This document shows, piece by piece, positions 7,795 through 10,380 of a DNA stretch of 10,380 nucleotides. Both the position numbers and the translations under genes were made by a program. The notes beneath the pieces are model-generated. The model was not told the origin of the DNA. It did no database searches and was given only the letters and a program-made list of their open reading frames with translations. The stretch lies in assembly GCA_028565715.1 (NCBI GenBank), contig JAOXYC010241123.1:1-10380 (forward strand), in the 5' to 3' direction. This DNA is from Phoronis pallida (lineage: Eukaryota; Phoronida; Phoronidae). Positions within the stretch are counted from its first letter, which is position 1; the number at the start of each line of letters is the position of its first letter.

Positions 7795-7912
7795 ACTCTC
7801 AGGATTCAAAGCTTCAAGTGCAGAACTGGCAGCCATCTTCTTTGCCAACTTCTTGGTTGAAGCTTCCCCTCCACAGTACACAGTTCCATTGATCTTAACT
7901 TGTGACAGGAAT
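7795..7912 (-). CDS. Exon encoding the second half of dsRNA-binding domain 1
   Basis: This 118-base internal exon contributes one base to a shared codon and then 39 residues. It starts after the acceptor TTTTTATTGCAG and ends at a strong donor, GTAAGT. The residues read as strand 2 and strand 3 (FLSQVKINGTVYC) and then helix 2 with an intact KKLAK signature followed by an Ala-rich helix, ending NPES. Strand 2 starting with Phe and the KKxAK lysines at residues 20-24 are the usual dsRNA-contact pattern. The exon is phase 2 at its 5' end and phase 0 at its 3' end, exactly like the other two second-half exons. The matching first half (helix 1, strand 1, GPxH loop) was not found between 7913 and 10380, so the domain is incomplete in this window, although nothing suggests it is broken in the gene. 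Confidence 0.9.
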
Positions 7913-8394
7913 CTGCAATAAAAACCATCCATCTATAGATGAAATTCGCACAACTTGGTACTTAATTAAAAAGCACTAATTTCTCCCAAAAATTTTTTTT
8001 TAAAATTGTGACTTGTGCATTGTTTTGTTATTTTATTGAAACACCCCAGAAAATAGTGACATAAATCGTATTTAAATTTTAAATCACAACTGTAATTCAT
8101 GTCCCTTTAAATACAGCATTATGTACTAAATCAAACATTTTTATTTTGCTACGACAAAAGTGTTTCTTTGTGGTGAATGCATTTGGCTTCCAGCCTCAGC
8201 ACGCCTGCTTAACCTTTGATCTGTTTTTGGTTCTTTTATAATGCCATCTGCCATCAAGAAGCCATGTAGAAAATTGTTTTGTTTTGAATAACCACAGTTG
8301 CCTGAGGCCAGTGACTGTGTACTAGAGCCTAGTTCTCACAGTACTGGCTCTAACACATCTGAGGCCTGATTGTGCAGTTGTCAGAGTTCTGGTA

Positions 8395-8418
8395 CAAGCT
8401 ACTCCGGATAAGTCGTCA
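8395..8418 (+). repeat. Left terminal inverted repeat of the 8395-9229 element
   Basis: This 24-base end starts CAAGCTACTCC and runs into an inverted copy of the 13-base subterminal motif (TAAGTCGTC). It pairs with 9206-9229 with a single mismatch. Confidence 0.85.
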
Positions 8419-9205
8419 CTTTCGGGACCTTAAAAAAGGCGACGACTTAGGCGATGGATGACTTACGCGTGGTTGCCGTTTAGACGAGTTACACGCCGGT
8501 TTTCACTACTGTTGTATGTACATAAAACAGGTGATAAACGCTTTCATGGGTAAATCATTACTTTCAGAAGGCCCCAAAACATACACAAAAATCACCTCTG
8601 ATTTTCCGAAATCAGATCCAAACTAGAAAGGTTTTCCGGTTTTTTTTTTAAATAGCAACATCGCGTTTCTATAAAAATGCGTCTTTTTGGAAGGTGATAT
8701 TTTGATGTTGGATTTGGCGCATTCAGCCTATCAACGCCTTTTTATTTAACATGTTGTATGTTTCAAATATAAGCTTGAGTCTGGTTTTAAAACCATTCCA
8801 GCATTCTACTAAGGTGCATTCAAAGTTCGCCATTGTGTTTTGCAATGTAGAATGATCGCTTATTTTTATGGGTATCTTGAGTTATTGTTGATATTCAGCG
8901 CTTTCAACCAATAGCAGCCAGAGCTAGGCTGTCATCAAGTTGCCGAAGTTTTGACATTCTGAACGCTTCGAATATTCCCGCGATACAAATTGACGCATGC
9001 GTGGTAAACAATTTTTGGCGACGACTTACGCGAAGAATTTTACATGTAGGAATCACGAATGGGACCGCTCGTGGGTGATGAGTTAAGCGAAAACGACGAC
9101 TTATGAGTGAAGACTTATACGTGGATTTTAACATGTAAGTAGACAGGACTTTAAATCGGGACCCAAAAGAGGGTGACGACTTACCCGAACTGACGAGTTA
9201 GGCGA

Positions 9206-9229
9206 TGACGACTTATCTGGAGTAGCTTG
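9206..9229 (-). repeat. Right terminal inverted repeat of the 8395-9229 element
   Basis: This 24-base end finishes GGAGTAGCTTG and carries the last copy of the 13-base motif (GACGACTTA). The flank just outside, CAGTTACACATCTGGTA, resembles the left flank CAGTTGTCAGAGTTCTGGTA. Confidence 0.85.
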
Positions 9230-10187
9230 CAGTTACACATCTGGTAGAGATGTGTCTCATTTCATGAATGAGTGGTTATCAGTAATGTACCATACTATCT
9301 GACTACACTACCTCTGTCTACAGTGACTGTGTGTTGATTTCTATTTGAAGATCACACTGAACAAATCATGCAAGGATTGACACTAGGGAAGAAACGTTTC
9401 ACTTGAGATCTTATTTCTAACCTCTAATCCCTAAAAGCCACATTTCTCTAGAAATCTTGGTCCCTAGTTTCTGAACAAAATTGTTTTACCCCCGCCCCTA
9501 CCCCGTGCAAAAAACCTTTTCATTACCGACTACATGCAGCAATGAACTTACGGTAATACTGTACATATCCTAGTGTATAAGCCCATCGGCTTATCAGATT
9601 CGAGGCAAGTCAAAAAGTTAATGAATAAACCGCAGTGGGATCCAGGTCAATTTCATATGTACAACCACATATCATAACCACCCAGGTAAGCACCCAAAGA
9701 CACTTAAAACATTCAGTTTTTAAGGAGCACTTTTTTGTTCTCAGGAGTTTCATCCACAGTATACCTTTTTGGGTTTTCATTTGATTTTTGTCATTTTCAC
9801 AAAGTAAATAAATGCATAAGTTCAAAAAATACGCTGGACAAGGAGAAATATTAAAACTGCTGAGAGGCATTTATGGGTTATATAGTAACTGAACTTGCTT
9901 CAAAACAGAGAGTGAGCCAATATACAGGAGAGAACAGTAGTAATGTGGTAATCTGTTACCAATCAGTTCAGTAGGATGTTGATCAGTCTGTGGCCTACAG
10001 TGGGACTAAACTGGTGTTTTCATTCATTAACAGTCTATGTACTGGGTATTTTAATTGGTGCAAAAGGAAACCCAACACAGATGCACTCACTGGTGTTGAC
10101 TGACAGGCCAGTCAAGTTTTGCTTTTTGAAGCTTTGCTGAATAAGATTTGAACCCAAGAATAAAATGTATTATAAGTCAGTTCCTAT

Positions 10188-10379
10188 TCACCATGTCATG
10201 TTGGTTTCAGCAGTGGGTATGATGCCTATCACTTTCCCATGCAAAGACGCCCCCTGTTGAATTTTTGTTATGATGGGGTAGTCTTTCTCTGGGATGATAG
10301 CCATGTTACGGATCGTCCCCATGGCCAAATTTGTCTCCGATGGTGCAGATATGCGTAAAAGCTTTGCATTTTTGAATAA
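10188..10379 (-). other. Open reading frame running off the right edge, unrecognised
   Basis: The minus strand is open for 63 codons from the window edge to a TGA at 10188-10190. The peptide includes NLAMGTIRNMAIIPEKDY and GKVIGIIPTAE, which is compositionally plausible for protein but matches no domain I know. It lacks dsRBD features, so it is not the missing half domain. It lies on the gene's strand and could be an upstream exon whose donor I cannot place, a mobile-element remnant (it contains the CAACAGGGGGC word also found in the 302-830 repeat arms), or chance. Confidence 0.2.
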
Positions 10380-10380
10380 T

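Larger units (their letters stand above)
1248..7912 (-). other. Partial gene for a protein with at least three tandem dsRNA-binding domains
   Basis: Five minus-strand exons (7912-7795, 6944-6820, 4574-4430, 3673-3546, 1398-1248) join without a frame break into 222 residues. Every junction has an AG acceptor after a T-rich tract and a GT donor, and the phases match (2, 0, 2, 0). The product is one half and two whole dsRBDs of about 67 residues each, joined by linkers of roughly 14 and 24 residues. dsRBDs bind the A-form RNA duplex without sequence specificity through helix 1, the GPxH loop and the KKxAK start of helix 2. Animal proteins with serial dsRBDs include ADAR deaminases, PKR-type kinases, TRBP/PACT/Loquacious adaptors and ILF3-type proteins. 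ADAR1-type is my leading guess because three closely similar domains are followed by more coding sequence, but no deaminase, kinase or Z-DNA-binding domain is in the window, so no symbol is given. No start codon, stop codon, promoter or polyA site of this gene is visible. Confidence 0.85.
8395..9229. mobile_element. Non-autonomous DNA-transposon-like element with terminal inverted repeats and subterminal motif arrays
   Basis: The ends are inverted repeats: 8395-8418 begins CAAGCTACTCC and matches the reverse complement of 9206-9229 at 23 of 24 bases. Inside both ends lie copies of a 13-base motif with consensus GACGACTTANGCG, eleven in all: minus at 8417-8405; plus at 8441, 8457, 8483, 9020, 9077, 9095, 9109, 9175, 9192 and 9207. 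None lies in the central 500 bases. A 28-base stretch from TCGGGACC to GACGACTTA also recurs directly (8422-8449 and 9157-9183). The 835-base element is richer in GC and CpG than its surroundings and has no transposase-sized frame. Terminal plus subterminal repeats of this kind usually bind the transposase of an autonomous relative. No clean short target duplication is present, so the superfamily cannot be named. Confidence 0.8.
7913..10380 (-). other. Presumed intron upstream of the domain 1 second-half exon
   Basis: The acceptor before 7912 requires an upstream exon ending in two bases of a codon after a GPxH-type loop. Searching the minus strand of this stretch by eye for Gly-Pro followed by His, with a GT donor close behind, gave nothing convincing. 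That exon is therefore probably beyond 10380. The stretch contains the 8395-9229 transposon-like element, a short GTATAAGCCC stem (9575-9595) and an open minus-strand frame at the right edge. Bases 7921-8390 and 9230-10180 show nothing else I can name. Confidence 0.55.

Noticed and set aside
8904-9134. Minus-strand reading frame of 76 codons in the transposon-like element
   Set aside because: It is a by-product of the motif array; Arg- and Ser-rich, no transposase motif, too short.
9610-9870. Minus-strand reading frame of 86 codons, considered as the missing first half of dsRBD 1
   Set aside because: It lacks the GPxH loop, the helix 1 pattern and a phase-2 donor; its Cys/Leu/Lys mix fits translated intron.

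Overview
The window is animal nuclear DNA. Its coding content is short exons of 118 to 151 bases on the minus strand, each bounded by AG acceptors and GT donors and separated by AT-rich introns of about 0.75 to 2.25 kb. The introns carry tRNA-derived SINEs, foldback elements and a terminal-inverted-repeat element. One SINE has a tRNA-like head and a central core resembling the MetaSINE type, which is known from marine invertebrates. That suggests a marine invertebrate (mollusc, echinoderm, hemichordate or amphioxus level), but the sequence does not settle the phylum.

The only gene I can support runs right to left, from about 7912 to 1248, and is open at both ends. Five exons join in frame into a 222-residue stretch: the second half of one double-stranded-RNA-binding domain (dsRBD) at 7795-7912, a complete dsRBD at 6820-6944 plus 4430-4574, and a complete dsRBD at 3546-3673 plus 1248-1398. 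Both complete domains are cut at the same place, just after the GPDH loop, by a phase-2 intron. Phase-0 introns separate the domains. The first half of the first domain must lie upstream (beyond 10380, or not recognised here), and whatever follows the third domain lies before base 1. Three dsRBDs followed by more protein fit an ADAR-type deaminase, a PKR-like kinase or a TRBP/PACT-like adaptor. The window contains no catalytic domain to decide.

From left to right, 1-1247 is presumed intron holding two separate long inverted repeats (25-206 and 302-830). Exon 1248-1398 follows. Intron 1399-3545 contains a tRNA-derived SINE remnant (about 1500-1621), a near-perfect 55-base hairpin (2906-2960) and two CRE-like palindromes. 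Exon 3546-3673 follows, then an intron carrying the Meta-type SINE (3981-4232), then exon 4430-4574. The long intron 4575-6819 has a possible SINE tail, a doubtful plus-strand reading frame and a 3 x 20-base tandem repeat. Exon 6820-6944, a short intron and exon 7795-7912 come next. The presumed upstream intron 7913-10380 holds an 835-base non-autonomous transposon-like element (8395-9229) with eleven copies of a 13-base motif, and an open minus-strand frame that runs off the right edge.

The most interesting point is the combination. A gene for a dsRNA-binding protein carries, in its own presumed introns, several long near-complementary foldbacks that would form dsRNA in its pre-mRNA. The third dsRBD has also lost two of the lysines that usually hold dsRNA. 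A regulatory link is inference only.
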